This document shows, piece after piece, positions 1-8,162 of a DNA stretch of 64,000 nt (position 1 is the stretch's first letter; every line of letters starts with the position of its first letter). Source of the DNA: JAOPZW01 sp963807305 (GTDB lineage: Bacteria; Actinomycetota; Thermoleophilia; Solirubrobacterales; Solirubrobacteraceae); NCBI GenBank assembly GCA_963807305.1, contig CAWEBN010000011.1:186001-250000 (forward strand), in the 5' to 3' direction. The position numbers were made by a program, and so were the translations under genes. Under the pieces are notes generated by a model that was given only the letters and a program-made list of their open reading frames with translations, ran no database searches and was not told the DNA's origin.

Positions 1-519
1 TCGGAGTGCCTGACCGGCGACGTCTTCCACTCGCTGCGCTGCGACTGCGGCCAGCAGCTCGAGTCGGCGCTGTCGATGATCGAGCGCGAGGGCCGCGGCG
101 TCCTCGTCTACCTCGCCCAGGAGGGGCGCGGCATCGGCCTGCTCAACAAGCTGCGCGCCTACAAGCTCCAGGAGGAGGGCCTCGACACGGTCGACGCCAA
201 CCTCGAGCTCGGCCTGCCCGCCGATCTGCGCGAGTACGGCATCGGGGCGCAGATCCTCGTCGACCTCGGGCTGAGCTCGATCCGGATCCTCACGAACAAC
301 CCCAAGAAGATCCACGGGCTCCAGGGCTACGGGCTCAGCGTGGCCGAGCAGGTCCCGATCGAGCACCTGCCCAACCCCCACAACGAGGGCTACATGCGCG
401 CGAAGGCGGAGCGCATGGGCCACACGCTGCACCACCAGGGGCTCAACCTCGACGAGGAGATGCGCCACCTGCGCGGTCGCCCCGGCGAGGGCAGCGGCTG
501 GGGGCAGGGCGAGCGGTGA
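1..519 (+). CDS. ribA: GTP cyclohydrolase II (C-terminal part; RibA or RibBA)
   Basis: Only the last 172 residues are in the window; the start lies upstream. The enzyme opens the imidazole ring of GTP, the first step of riboflavin synthesis. The zinc-binding cysteines are visible at the window edge (SECLTGDVFHSLRCDCG), followed by the EGRGIGL loop and a C-terminal NPHNEGY stretch. In actinobacteria this domain is commonly fused behind RibB (DHBP synthase), so a ribBA fusion is likely but not visible here. The stop overlaps the ribH GTG start in a GTGA arrangement, which indicates one operon with translational coupling. Confidence 0.95.
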   Translation, partial: SECLTGDVFHSLRCDCGQQLESALSMIEREGRGVLVYLAQEGRGIGLLNKLRAYKLQEEGLDTVDANLELGLPADLREYGIGAQILVDLGLSSIRILTNNPKKIHGLQGYGLSVAEQVPIEHLPNPHNEGYMRAKAERMGHTLHHQGLNLDEEMRHLRGRPGEGSGWGQGER

Positions 520-944
520 GCTACGCGATCGTCGTCGCGCGCTTCTACGAGCACCTCGCCGACCGCCTCATCGGCGGCGCCCAGACCGCCTTCGCCGACG
601 CCGGCGCGGGGGAGGCCGACGTCTTCGACGTGCCCGGTGCCTTCGAGCTGCCGCTCGCCGCCCGCTACGCGGCGCTGACCGGGCGCTACGACGGCGTCTG
701 CTGCCTGGGCGCCGTCATCCGCGGCGAGACCGACCACTACGACTGGGTCTGCGCCGAGACCGCGCGAGGAATCCAGGACGTCCAGCTCTCCACGGGCGTG
801 CCGTGCGCGTTCGGCGTCCTGACCGTCGACACGATGGAGCAGGCGCTCGAGCGCTCGGGTGGTGCCAAGCGCGATTCGGGCCGCCACGCCGCCGAGGCCG
901 TGCTCGCGCTGGCGCGCCTGCGCGAGGAGCTGGGCGCGGACTGA
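516..944 (+). CDS. ribH: 6,7-dimethyl-8-ribityllumazine synthase
   Basis: This 142-residue protein has the normal length of lumazine synthase, which condenses the ribityl-pyrimidine with dihydroxybutanone phosphate in riboflavin synthesis. Diagnostic stretches are GAVIRGETDHYDWVC, holding the catalytic histidine, and GVLTVDTMEQALERSGG. The C-terminus (GAKRDSGRHAAEAVLALARL) corresponds to the usual phosphate-binding and helical end. The GTG start overlaps the ribA stop by four bases. An upstream open frame in the same phase is antisense-like noise across ribA and is not part of this gene. Confidence 0.95.
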   Translation: MSYAIVVARFYEHLADRLIGGAQTAFADAGAGEADVFDVPGAFELPLAARYAALTGRYDGVCCLGAVIRGETDHYDWVCAETARGIQDVQLSTGVPCAFGVLTVDTMEQALERSGGAKRDSGRHAAEAVLALARLREELGAD

Positions 945-998
945 GCGCGCGTTCTGCTCGTCCGGGTCGTGGCAAAAGTCACGCGGAGGGGTAGGCTT

Positions 999-1319
999 GT
1001 GGGCGTGACGAAGGAGGTCCTGGCCCTCGCGCTCACCGTGCTCGTGCACGTGATCGGCATGGCGGCTCTGGTCTGGGCGCTGCTCCTCGACGACGACAAC
1101 CGGCCCGACTGGCGCGGCTGGTGGCCGGGCGGCGACGACGAGCCACCCGCTCCGCCGCCACCAGGACCGTCCGGCGACGGGCTGCCGCTGCGCGACGCCG
1201 AGCCCAGCGCGGTGCGCCTGCGCGAGCCCGGCCGCCTGGCTGACGGGCATCCGCGTCCGGCACGCCGTCCGGCGCATCCGCCGCGGCGCGAGCCGGTGCG
1301 CGACCCCGAGCGCTTCTAG
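999..1319 (+). CDS. Small single-pass membrane protein, function unknown
   Basis: I do not recognise this 106-residue protein. It has one N-terminal transmembrane segment (roughly residues 5-28, LALALTVLVHVIGMAALVWA), then an acidic DDDNRPDW stretch, a Trp/Gly/Pro-rich linker and an Arg/Pro-rich tail. A GTG at 969 would add ten residues, but the GTG at 999 sits eight bases behind a GGAGGG at 985-990 and is the better start; GTG 1005 is also possible. The stop overlaps the convergent HDOD gene stop by four bases. Confidence 0.6.
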   Translation: MGVTKEVLALALTVLVHVIGMAALVWALLLDDDNRPDWRGWWPGGDDEPPAPPPPGPSGDGLPLRDAEPSAVRLREPGRLADGHPRPARRPAHPPRREPVRDPERF

Positions 1320-2638
1320 GCGGCCTGGGGAGCGCGGCCCGCGGTGCGGGCCTGCTCGAGCGCCGCGACCGCGGCGTGCAGCAGGGCAGCGACGTCGTTG
1401 CCGGGCGCGCCCGGGGCGCTGCCGAGCGCGACGTCGACGGTCACGCCGTCGGCGCTGAAGCGTGAGTGGACGTCGCTTCGCACGGAGGCGGCCAGCGCGC
1501 CGGCCTCGGCGGCGTCGACGCCGGCCCACAGCGCCAGGGCGTCGCCGCCCAGGCGGCCGGCGATCCCGCGGCGGCCGAGGATTCGTGCGAGCTCGCACAG
1601 CACGAGGTTGCCCGAGGCGTATCCGTGGCGCTCGTCGAGGGCGGCGAGGCCCTCGACGTCGGCCACGAGCACGACGCCCGAGCGGCCGTTCTGCAGCTGC
1701 TCGCGGACGGCGTTCATCCACGCGGTGCGGGTGAGCAGGCCGGTGACGTCGTCGGTCGTGGCGGCGCGCTCGAGCGCGGCGATCCGGCCGGCCAGGCCGC
1801 TGACGGCCGGTGCCAGCGCCGGCAGTGCGGCGGGCACGACCTCGTCGAGGATCCCGGGCTCGAGGCCCAGCTCGGCGAGGGCGGCGCCGAGAACGCCGGT
1901 GTCGGCCTGGGCGTCGTGAAGGAGGTGGACGGCGGCGTTGGCGGCCTGCACGCAGGCGGCCTCGGGGCTGGGGATGCCGCCGCCGTGGTGGGAGCCGATG
2001 GCCCTGAAGACCCGCGCTTCGAGGAACGCCTCGCGGGCGAAGACCTCGCCGGCGTAGGCGTGGTCGACGCCGAAGCGCTCGCGCTCGAGCTCGGCACGGG
2101 CGGCGCCCACGGCGTGCTCGCGCGCGACGTCATCGAGCGCCTCCTCGCCGAAGGCGAGTGGCATGACGAGCTTTCCGAGGTCGTGCAGCAGGCCGCCGAG
2201 GTGGGCGGCCTCGACGTCGGCGCCCGCGCGATCCGCCAGGGCGCCGGCGACGGCGGCCACCTGGCTCGCGTGCACGTGCAGTTGCCCGCGCGACGCGCCG
2301 CCGGTGCCCGGCGCCAGCTCGAAGAAGCGGCAGACCGCCGCCTCGAGGGCGAGGCGCCCGACGCTGACGCGCCCGACGAGCGTGACGGCCTGGCGTACGG
2401 TCTGGGCGCGCACGGGCCGCGCGCACGCGGCGGAGTTGGCGAAGCGCAGGACGTTGGCGGCGAGCCCGGGGTCGGTCTCGAGCGCTGCGACGAGCTCGTT
2501 GGTGTCGGACTCGGGGTCTCCGGCGAGCTCACGCACGCGCCGCAGGGCACGGTCGAGGACCGGCAGCTGGCCGATGCGCCCGATCGCGTCCTGAAGGCGA
2601 GCGTCGACCGATGGGGAGTTTTGGGGCGAGGGCTGCAT
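1316..2638 (-). CDS. HDOD domain protein with C-terminal degenerate GGDEF domain
   Basis: The 440-residue product has an N-terminal HDOD domain (about residues 15-250), with an HD motif kept in HLGGLLHDLGKLVM, and a C-terminal GGDEF-like domain (about 285-435). The diguanylate cyclase signature reads RLGGDALALW, where GGDEF/GGEEF would be expected, so the catalytic site looks broken and the domain may act as a GTP or c-di-GMP sensor or only as a scaffold. HDOD proteins are generally signalling adaptors. An AGGA lies just upstream of the ATG. No partner gene is obvious nearby. Confidence 0.85.
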   Translation of the reverse strand: MQPSPQNSPSVDARLQDAIGRIGQLPVLDRALRRVRELAGDPESDTNELVAALETDPGLAANVLRFANSAACARPVRAQTVRQAVTLVGRVSVGRLALEAAVCRFFELAPGTGGASRGQLHVHASQVAAVAGALADRAGADVEAAHLGGLLHDLGKLVMPLAFGEEALDDVAREHAVGAARAELERERFGVDHAYAGEVFAREAFLEARVFRAIGSHHGGGIPSPEAACVQAANAAVHLLHDAQADTGVLGAALAELGLEPGILDEVVPAALPALAPAVSGLAGRIAALERAATTDDVTGLLTRTAWMNAVREQLQNGRSGVVLVADVEGLAALDERHGYASGNLVLCELARILGRRGIAGRLGGDALALWAGVDAAEAGALAASVRSDVHSRFSADGVTVDVALGSAPGAPGNDVAALLHAAVAALEQARTAGRAPQAA

Positions 2639-2734
2639 CGTCCTGCACGGATCGTCGGCAGAAGCGCGTAGGAGTTGAGCGTTTGCGCGCCGCGGCGGAC
2701 CCTGATCCGGGCCGGTGGGCAGGCCGGCGGCCGC

Positions 2735-2830
2735 TCAGCGCTGCGGCGGCTGGGCGGAGGCCGGGGTGCCGGCGGCACCGACCTTGTGGGCCGAGCCGCG
2801 CTTCGTCTCGTTGACCTTGGGCGTGACCAT
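2735..2830 (-). CDS. Possible 31-residue small protein
   Basis: This is a short open frame on the minus strand that starts with ATG and is preceded by a strong Shine-Dalgarno sequence (AAGGAGA, about six bases before the ATG). The product, MVTPKVNETKRGSAHKVGAA followed by GTPASAQPPQR, is basic and polar, without a membrane segment. The flanking space (2639-2955) holds no other gene. The RBS is the main evidence; conservation was not tested. Confidence 0.45.
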   Translation of the reverse strand: MVTPKVNETKRGSAHKVGAAGTPASAQPPQR

Positions 2831-2914
2831 CGTGTTCTCCTTGCCATCACGACAGTCGGCCGCAGGTCGCGTTCCGGCCACCACCCATGCGTGTGGTCGG
2901 CTGGATGAACCTCG

Positions 2915-2934
2915 CCTCCCCCGATCGGGGGAGG
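2915..2934 (-). terminator. Palindromic hairpin after the kinase gene
   Basis: A perfect 20-base palindrome (CCTCCCCCGATCGGGGGAGG) begins 22 bases beyond the kinase stop. It has no T-tract, as is common for terminators in GC-rich actinobacteria; a protein-binding site is the alternative. Confidence 0.5.
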
Positions 2935-2955
2935 TCCTGGCCCCGTCCGTGGGGG

Positions 2956-4458
2956 CTACTGCCCGGCCTGCTGCTTGGCCGTCGCGAGCTCCTTCTTGAC
3001 GATCCCGCGCTTGTAGTTCGAGATCTGCAGGCGCTCCTGCAGATAGGGGATCGCGTCGGCCGGGTGGCCGCTGAGGCGCAGGGCGTTGCCGAGGTTGTAG
3101 AGCGCGTAGGCGTAGTTGACGTCGGCCTTGCGCCCTTGGGCGCGGAAGGCCGCGACCGAGCGCTGCAGCGGCTGGACGGCGCCGGGCGCGTTGCCCTGGC
3201 CGATGAGGGCGAAGCCCTGGTTGTTGAGCGCCACAGCGTCGTCGGACGTGGCCTGCGCAGCCGGCGGACCCTGGGTGGTCGCCGCCGGCTGGGTGGTCTG
3301 GGCCGGCGCCTGGGTGGTCTGGGCCGGCGCCTGGGTGGTCGCCTGAGCCTGCGTGGCCTTGGGCTTGGACTTGGCCTCCGAGGTGCTGTGCGCCGGAGTG
3401 CTCGCGTGCTTGTCGGTGCCGGCGCCGCCGCCGCCCTTGTCACCGCTCCCGGCGGCGATCGCGATGGCCGCGCCGGCCACGACGGCGAGGGCGGCCAGGG
3501 CGGCCATGCCGGGCCAGCGGCGCTTGGTCGGGGCAGGCGTGACGCGGGCCGAGCGGGTCGTCGGGTGCGCGGGCGCCGGCGTGACGGGAGCGGTCACGGC
3601 GGTCGGCGGCCCGGCGGGGGCGATCTCGCCGTCGATGGCGTCCTCGATGTCGTCCATGAAGTCGGCGGCGGTCGCCGGGCGCTGCACGGGGTCCTTGGCC
3701 ATGCCCATGGCCAGGACGCGGTCGACGCGCGGCGGCAGTCCGGTGGCGGCGGCGCTGGCCGACGGCACGCGGTCCTCGACATGCGCGCGCGCCTGAGCGG
3801 CGGGATGGTCGGCGGTGAACGGCCGGCGGCCGGTGAGCAGCTCGAAGGCGACGACGGCCAGCGCGTAGCGGTCGCTGGCGTCGGTCGCGGCGTGGCCGCG
3901 CGCCTGCTCGGGCGAGATGTAGGCCGCGGTGCCCAGGACCTGCCCGGTCTGGGTCAGCGAGGCCTCGGCCGCCACCGTGGCGATGCCGAAGTCGCCGACC
4001 GCCAGGCGGCCGCGCTCGTCGATGAGCAGGTTGGCCGGCTTGACGTCGCGGTGGACGACGTCGTGGGCGTGCGCGCAGTCCAGCGCGTCGGCCGCCTCGC
4101 GCAGCCAGCGCAGGGCCAGGGCCCGGGGGATGTCGCGGCCCCGGCGCAGGCGGTCGGCCACCGTTCCGCCTGAGAAGTGCTCCATGACCATGAACGGGCG
4201 GCCATCGTGCTCGCCGATGTCGTAGACCGTGACCACGTGACGACATTCCGACAGCCGCGCGCCCGCCCGCGCCTCGCGCAGGAAGCGGCGGTTGGCGCGC
4301 TCGTCCTGCGCGTAGCCGGAGGAGAGGACCTTGACCGCCACCAGGCGGCCCAGCAGCTCGTCCTCGGCCAGCCAGACCGAGGCCATGCCCCCGTTGGCGA
4401 TGTGCCGGACGACGTTGTAGCGGGTGGGCAGCGCAATGCGATGCTCGGAAACCGGCAT
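2956..4458 (-). CDS. Membrane-anchored Ser/Thr protein kinase with extracytoplasmic TPR domain
   Basis: This 500-residue Hanks-type kinase has a glycine loop (IANGGMASVW), catalytic lysine K43 (VAVK), HRD at 136-138 (VVHRDVKPANLL), DFG at 156-158 and SPEQ in the APE position. A Pro/Thr-rich linker leads to one transmembrane helix (about 317-337), then a low-complexity Gln/Thr/Ala/Pro region (about 368-403, with TTQAPAQ repeats) and a C-terminal TPR-like domain (about 405-482). The sensor part is TPR rather than the PASTA repeats of PknB, so it probably senses a protein partner and not muropeptides (inference). The start (MPVSEHRIALP) is chosen because the kinase fold begins directly after it; an open frame continues upstream over rpmB. 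Confidence 0.9.
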   Translation of the reverse strand: MPVSEHRIALPTRYNVVRHIANGGMASVWLAEDELLGRLVAVKVLSSGYAQDERANRRFLREARAGARLSECRHVVTVYDIGEHDGRPFMVMEHFSGGTVADRLRRGRDIPRALALRWLREAADALDCAHAHDVVHRDVKPANLLIDERGRLAVGDFGIATVAAEASLTQTGQVLGTAAYISPEQARGHAATDASDRYALAVVAFELLTGRRPFTADHPAAQARAHVEDRVPSASAAATGLPPRVDRVLAMGMAKDPVQRPATAADFMDDIEDAIDGEIAPAGPPTAVTAPVTPAPAHPTTRSARVTPAPTKRRWPGMAALAALAVVAGAAIAIAAGSGDKGGGGAGTDKHASTPAHSTSEAKSKPKATQAQATTQAPAQTTQAPAQTTQPAATTQGPPAAQATSDDAVALNNQGFALIGQGNAPGAVQPLQRSVAAFRAQGRKADVNYAYALYNLGNALRLSGHPADAIPYLQERLQISNYKRGIVKKELATAKQQAGQ

Positions 4459-4490
4459 TCCCTGGAACGCTACCCGAGCGATCGGCCCGC

Positions 4491-4496
4491 TACACT
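4491..4496 (+). promoter_or_regulatory. -10 element (TACACT) of rpmB
   Basis: TACACT lies ten bases before the rpmB ATG, so the transcript would have almost no 5' leader. The 48-base space to the divergent kinase gene holds the start regions of both genes. Confidence 0.45.
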
Positions 4497-4506
4497 GCGC
4501 CGTCGC

Positions 4507-4698
4507 ATGGCGAAGGTCTGTCACAGCTGCGGTCGGGGCCCGGCATTCGGTAACAGCCGAAGCCACTCGATGGTGGCCACGAAGCGCCGATTCGATCCCA
4601 ACCTCCAGAAGGTGCGGATCCTCGTCGGCAAGGCGCCGCGCCGCGTGTACGTCTGCACGCGCTGCCTCAAGGCCGGCAAGGTCACCAAGGCGCTCTAG
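4507..4698 (+). CDS. rpmB: Ribosomal protein bL28, zinc-binding form
   Basis: This 63-residue protein is a full-length bL28 of the 50S subunit. It has the zinc-ribbon form, with CHSC near the N-terminus and CTRC near the C-terminus, separated by the typical GNSRSHSMVATKRRFDPNLQ stretch. It is divergent from the Ser/Thr kinase and lies 103 bases before the fakA-like gene. The order rpmB / DAK-domain protein / recG is conserved in many Gram-positive bacteria and supports the calls for both neighbours. Confidence 0.96.
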   Translation: MAKVCHSCGRGPAFGNSRSHSMVATKRRFDPNLQKVRILVGKAPRRVYVCTRCLKAGKVTKAL

Positions 4699-4801
4699 AG
4701 ATCGTGTCGCTCTCGCGACTGGGGACCCACCTCCGGCGGCGACGGCCGGTCGGGCTGGGCTCTGACGTCGCCGGCCGCCTGCGGCACCCCTAGGCCCCTT
4801 C

Positions 4802-6448
4802 GTGTCGGACCCGAGCCTCGTCCGGTTCCGCGTCGCGCTGGAAGGCGCGCTGGCGCACCTCGAGTCGCGGCGCGAGGAGATCAACGACCTGAACGTCTTC
4901 CCGGTCGCCGACGGCGACACGGGCGACAACATGGCCCTGACCCTCCAGGCGTGCCTGGAGGAGGTCGACCGGCTGGCGGCCGTCGACCGGCCGGTCGACG
5001 AGATCGGCCGCGACGAGATCGTCGAGTCGGTGGCGCGCGCGGCCCTGCTGGGCGCGCGCGGCAACAGCGGGGTCATCCTCTCCCAGCTCATCCGCGGCGC
5101 CGCCGAGGAGCTCGTCTCGCGCCCCGGCGAGCTCATCGACCCCGTGCTCCTGGGCGCGGCGATGGCCCGCGCGGCCCAGCGCGCCTACGCCTCGGTCCGG
5201 GCGCCGGCCGAGGGCACGATGCTCACCGTCATGCGCGACATGGCCGCCCACGTCGCGTCGCGGCTGGCCCACATGGACGCGCCGCGGCTCGATCCGGACG
5301 CCGAGGGCGACGCGCAGCAGCGGGTGCTGGCCGACATCCTCGAGGAGGCGATCGTCGCCGGCGAGGCCTCGGTGCGCCGCGGGCCCGAGCTGCTGCCCGT
5401 CCTGCGCGAGGCCGGCGTCGTGGACGCCGGCGGCTACGGCGTGATCGTCATCTTCGCCGGGGTCGTGGCCGCCCTGCGCGGCGAGGCGGCCGCCCCGCAG
5501 CTCGAGCACCACGCGCCGGCCAGGGTCAGCCATCCCGAGCACGAGTCCTCGACCTATCGCTACTGCACGAACTTCGCGGTCACCGGGGCCGAGCTCGACG
5601 CCGCGCGCCACGTCGGCGCGCTGGAGGAGCTGGGCGACTCGGTGCTCGTGGTCGGCGATCGCAGCACGCTGAAGGTCCACGTCCACACCGACGACCCGGA
5701 GACGGCGATCGCGGTCTTCGCCGGCGTCGGCGAGGTGTCGCGCCTGGACGTGGCCGACATGCGCACGCAGGTCGCCCAGCGTGAGGCCCGCCTGGCCGCC
5801 AACGGCCATTCGCTCGCCGCCCGCACCGGCCTGCTCGCTGTCGTCTCCGGGCCGGGGATGGCCCGCCTGTACCAGTCGCTGGGCGCCCACGTGCTCGACG
5901 GCGGGCCGACGCTCAATCCGTCGACGCACGAGCTGCTGGCCGGCATCCACTCGGTGCCGGCCGAGGGCGTCGTCGTCCTGCCCAACAGCCCCAACGTGTT
6001 CATGGCCGCCGAGCGCGCCGCCGAGCTGGCCGAGAAGGCCGTGCGCGTGGTGGCGTCGCGCTCGCAGCAGGCCGGGCTGGCCGCCGCCGTGGCCCTGACG
6101 CCGTCCGCCGACGCCGACGCCAACGCCGACGCCATGCGCGAGGCCCTTGCGGGCGTGCGCTCCGGCGCGGTGGCGCCCGCCGCGCGCGACGATGCCGCCG
6201 GACGCTTCGGCGTCGGCGATGCGGTCGGCTTCGTCGAGGACGAGCTCGTGGCGTGGGGCGAGGCCGCGCCCACGCTCGCGGCCGTGCTCGCCGCGCTCGC
6301 AGCCGACGCCGAGCTCGTGACCTGCATCGCCGGGGAGGGCGCGCCCCTCGACGCCGAGGCGATCGCCGCCCTCGCGCCCAGCTCGGTCGAGCTCGAGCTC
6401 GAGGACGGCGGGCAGCCGTCGTACTGGTGGCTGCTCGCGGCTGAGTAG
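4802..6448 (+). CDS. DAK2-domain protein, FakA-like fatty acid kinase catalytic subunit
   Basis: The 548-residue protein has the length and layout of FakA/YloV: an N-terminal DhaL-type ATP-binding domain (NVFPVADGDTGDNM at about residues 31-44, GARGNSGVILSQLIRG later), a middle domain, and a C-terminal DegV-related half. In Firmicutes FakA phosphorylates fatty acids bound by FakB. No fakB/degV gene is in this window, so the partner is elsewhere or the role differs. The start is GTG 4802. The location between rpmB and recG is the conserved one, although an exporter and its regulator have been inserted before recG. Confidence 0.85.
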   Translation: MSDPSLVRFRVALEGALAHLESRREEINDLNVFPVADGDTGDNMALTLQACLEEVDRLAAVDRPVDEIGRDEIVESVARAALLGARGNSGVILSQLIRGAAEELVSRPGELIDPVLLGAAMARAAQRAYASVRAPAEGTMLTVMRDMAAHVASRLAHMDAPRLDPDAEGDAQQRVLADILEEAIVAGEASVRRGPELLPVLREAGVVDAGGYGVIVIFAGVVAALRGEAAAPQLEHHAPARVSHPEHESSTYRYCTNFAVTGAELDAARHVGALEELGDSVLVVGDRSTLKVHVHTDDPETAIAVFAGVGEVSRLDVADMRTQVAQREARLAANGHSLAARTGLLAVVSGPGMARLYQSLGAHVLDGGPTLNPSTHELLAGIHSVPAEGVVVLPNSPNVFMAAERAAELAEKAVRVVASRSQQAGLAAAVALTPSADADANADAMREALAGVRSGAVAPAARDDAAGRFGVGDAVGFVEDELVAWGEAAPTLAAVLAALAADAELVTCIAGEGAPLDAEAIAALAPSSVELELEDGGQPSYWWLLAAE

Positions 6449-6455
6449 GCGGGGG

Positions 6456-6473
6456 GGCCGCCGCCGCGCGGCC
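6456..6473 (+). terminator. Hairpin after the fakA-like gene
   Basis: GGCCGC and GCGGCC form a 6-bp stem with a 6-base loop, seven bases after the stop, preceded by a G run and without a T-tract. The rest of 6474-6650 shows no gene. Confidence 0.4.
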
Positions 6474-6650
6474 TCGTCCGCTCTGCGCCTGCCGGACCGC
6501 GCGGCCAGGCACCGAGGGGGGCGGGCCGGCCGCGCGCGGCGAGGTGGCACGTTCGCGCTCGGCGCGGGCACGCTTGTCGGGTTTGGTGCCGCCACGGCAC
6601 GAAAGCCGACACACGTCGCCGACGGTGAGGTCTGCCAGCGATCTGTCAAC

Positions 6651-6691
6651 CTGACGTTCACGTAAGAAGGAGGTTCGGCTATAGTCGAACC
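6651..6691 (+). promoter_or_regulatory. Exporter promoter with two nested inverted repeats
   Basis: The promoter reads TTCACG (6657-6662), a 17-base spacer and TATAGT (6680-6685), then exactly seven bases to the ATG, so the transcript should be leaderless. An imperfect inverted repeat CTGACGT-TC-ACGTAAG (6651-6666) covers the -35 region, and a perfect repeat GGTTCG-N8-CGAACC (6672-6691) brackets the -10 element. The first resembles MerR-family operators and the second could bind the same or another regulator. AAGGAGG at 6667-6673 is too far from the ATG to be its RBS. Confidence 0.65.
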
Positions 6692-6692
6692 G

Positions 6693-8162
6693 ATGGCAGA
6701 CCTCCCTCCAGCCGCAGTCGCGACGCTTCCGCGGCGCCGCTTCGGCGTCGACTCCGCGCACGAGAACTACAAGTGGTGGACGCTGTCGTGCACCGGCCTG
6801 GGCATGCTGCTGGCGACGATCAACTCGGGCACGCTGATCATCGCGCTGCCCGACCTCGAGCGCGCGCTGGGCACCAGCATCCTCGAGCTCGTGTGGGTGA
6901 TCCTCGCCTACATGATCGCCTCGACCGTGCTCGTCCTCACCGCGGGGCGGCTGTCGGATCTCTTCGGGCGCAAGTACGCCTACGTCGGCGGCTTCGTCGT
7001 CTTCGCCCTCGCCTCGCTGGGCGCGGGCTTCGCCGGCAGCGGCACCGAGCTGATTCTCTGGCGCATCGTCCAGGGCATGGGCGCCGCCTTCCTCTTCGCC
7101 AACGCCGCGGCGCTCGTGACCGACGCCTTCCCGCGCGAGCAGCTCGGGCTGGCCATGGGGACCAACACGATGATCGCGGCCGTCGGGCTCGTCATCGGCC
7201 CCGTCCTCGGCGGGGCGCTCGTGTCGATCTCGTGGCACTGGGTCTTCTGGTTCAACGTGCCGCTCGGGCTGGCCGGCGGGCTCTGGGGCTGGCTCGTGCT
7301 GCACGAGCTCGCGCGCAAGGACCCCCAGCGCGGCTACGACCTACTGGGGACGGCGACGTTCGTGGCCGGGCTCACCGGGCTCGTGCTCGGCATCTCCAAG
7401 GGCGGCATCTCGGGCTGGAACGACCCGGTCGTCATCGGCGGCCTCGTCGCCGCCGCCGTCCTGCTGCCGCTGTGGGTGCTCATCGAGCGCCACGGGCGGG
7501 CGCCGATGCTCGACCTGACGATCTTCGAGAACCGGCTCTTCGCCGCCGCGACCGCGGCCGCCTTCATCAACGGCCTGTCGCGCTTCGCGCTGCTCTTCGT
7601 CTTCGTCTTCTACTACCAGGGCGCGCAGGGCGACGACCCGATCACCGCCGGCGTCAAGCTCGCCCCGATGGCGCTGGGGATGCTCATCTCCTCGCCGCTG
7701 GCCGGCATCTGGGCCGACCGCCGCGGATCGCGCACGCTGGCGGCGCTGGGGATGGTCGTCTCGGCCATCGCGCTGGCCGGCATGACCACCCTTCAGGCTC
7801 ATTCGCCTTACTGGGAGAGCGCTGTGTGGCTGGGGCTCGTGGGCATCGGATCGGGCATGTTCAACTCGCCCAACACCGCGGCGATGATGGGCGCCGTGCC
7901 GGCCAACCGCCGCGGCATCGCCGCCGGCGCCCGGATGATGCTCCAGAACACGGGCGCGGTGCTCTCGATCGCCTTCGTCCTGGCCATCGTCACCTCGGCC
8001 GTGCCCAAGGACGTGCTGTTCAAGATCTTCTCCGGCGTGGCCTCGGGGCTCACCGACGCGCAGCTCGAGCCCTTCATCCACAACATGCACACAGCTCTCT
8101 GGGTGCTGGCCGCGACGTCGCTCGTCGGTGCCGCCGTGTCGCTCATGAGGCCGAAGTCGTGA
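6693..8162 (+). CDS. DHA2-type MFS drug exporter (14 transmembrane segments)
   Basis: The 489-residue protein looks like the EmrB/QacA branch of the major facilitator superfamily. Motif A is AGRLSDLFGRKYAYVGG and motif C is AVGLVIGPVLGGAL; the length and hydrophobicity fit 14 membrane segments. Such proteins export drugs or metabolites by proton antiport; the substrate cannot be read from the sequence. The downstream merR gene overlaps by four bases (GTGA), so both form one operon, probably autoregulated through the inverted repeats upstream. The pair interrupts the usually adjacent fakA-like and recG genes, so it is probably an insertion. Confidence 0.9.
   Translation: MADLPPAAVATLPRRRFGVDSAHENYKWWTLSCTGLGMLLATINSGTLIIALPDLERALGTSILELVWVILAYMIASTVLVLTAGRLSDLFGRKYAYVGGFVVFALASLGAGFAGSGTELILWRIVQGMGAAFLFANAAALVTDAFPREQLGLAMGTNTMIAAVGLVIGPVLGGALVSISWHWVFWFNVPLGLAGGLWGWLVLHELARKDPQRGYDLLGTATFVAGLTGLVLGISKGGISGWNDPVVIGGLVAAAVLLPLWVLIERHGRAPMLDLTIFENRLFAAATAAAFINGLSRFALLFVFVFYYQGAQGDDPITAGVKLAPMALGMLISSPLAGIWADRRGSRTLAALGMVVSAIALAGMTTLQAHSPYWESAVWLGLVGIGSGMFNSPNTAAMMGAVPANRRGIAAGARMMLQNTGAVLSIAFVLAIVTSAVPKDVLFKIFSGVASGLTDAQLEPFIHNMHTALWVLAATSLVGAAVSLMRPKS

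Noticed and set aside
6..515. Longer ribH reaching back over ribA
   Set aside because: The upstream part is Arg/Ala/Pro-rich sequence from the wrong frame of ribA; GTG 516 gives the standard length.
6667..6673. AAGGAGG as RBS of the exporter gene
   Set aside because: It is 19 bases from the ATG and upstream of the -10 element, so it would not be in the mRNA.
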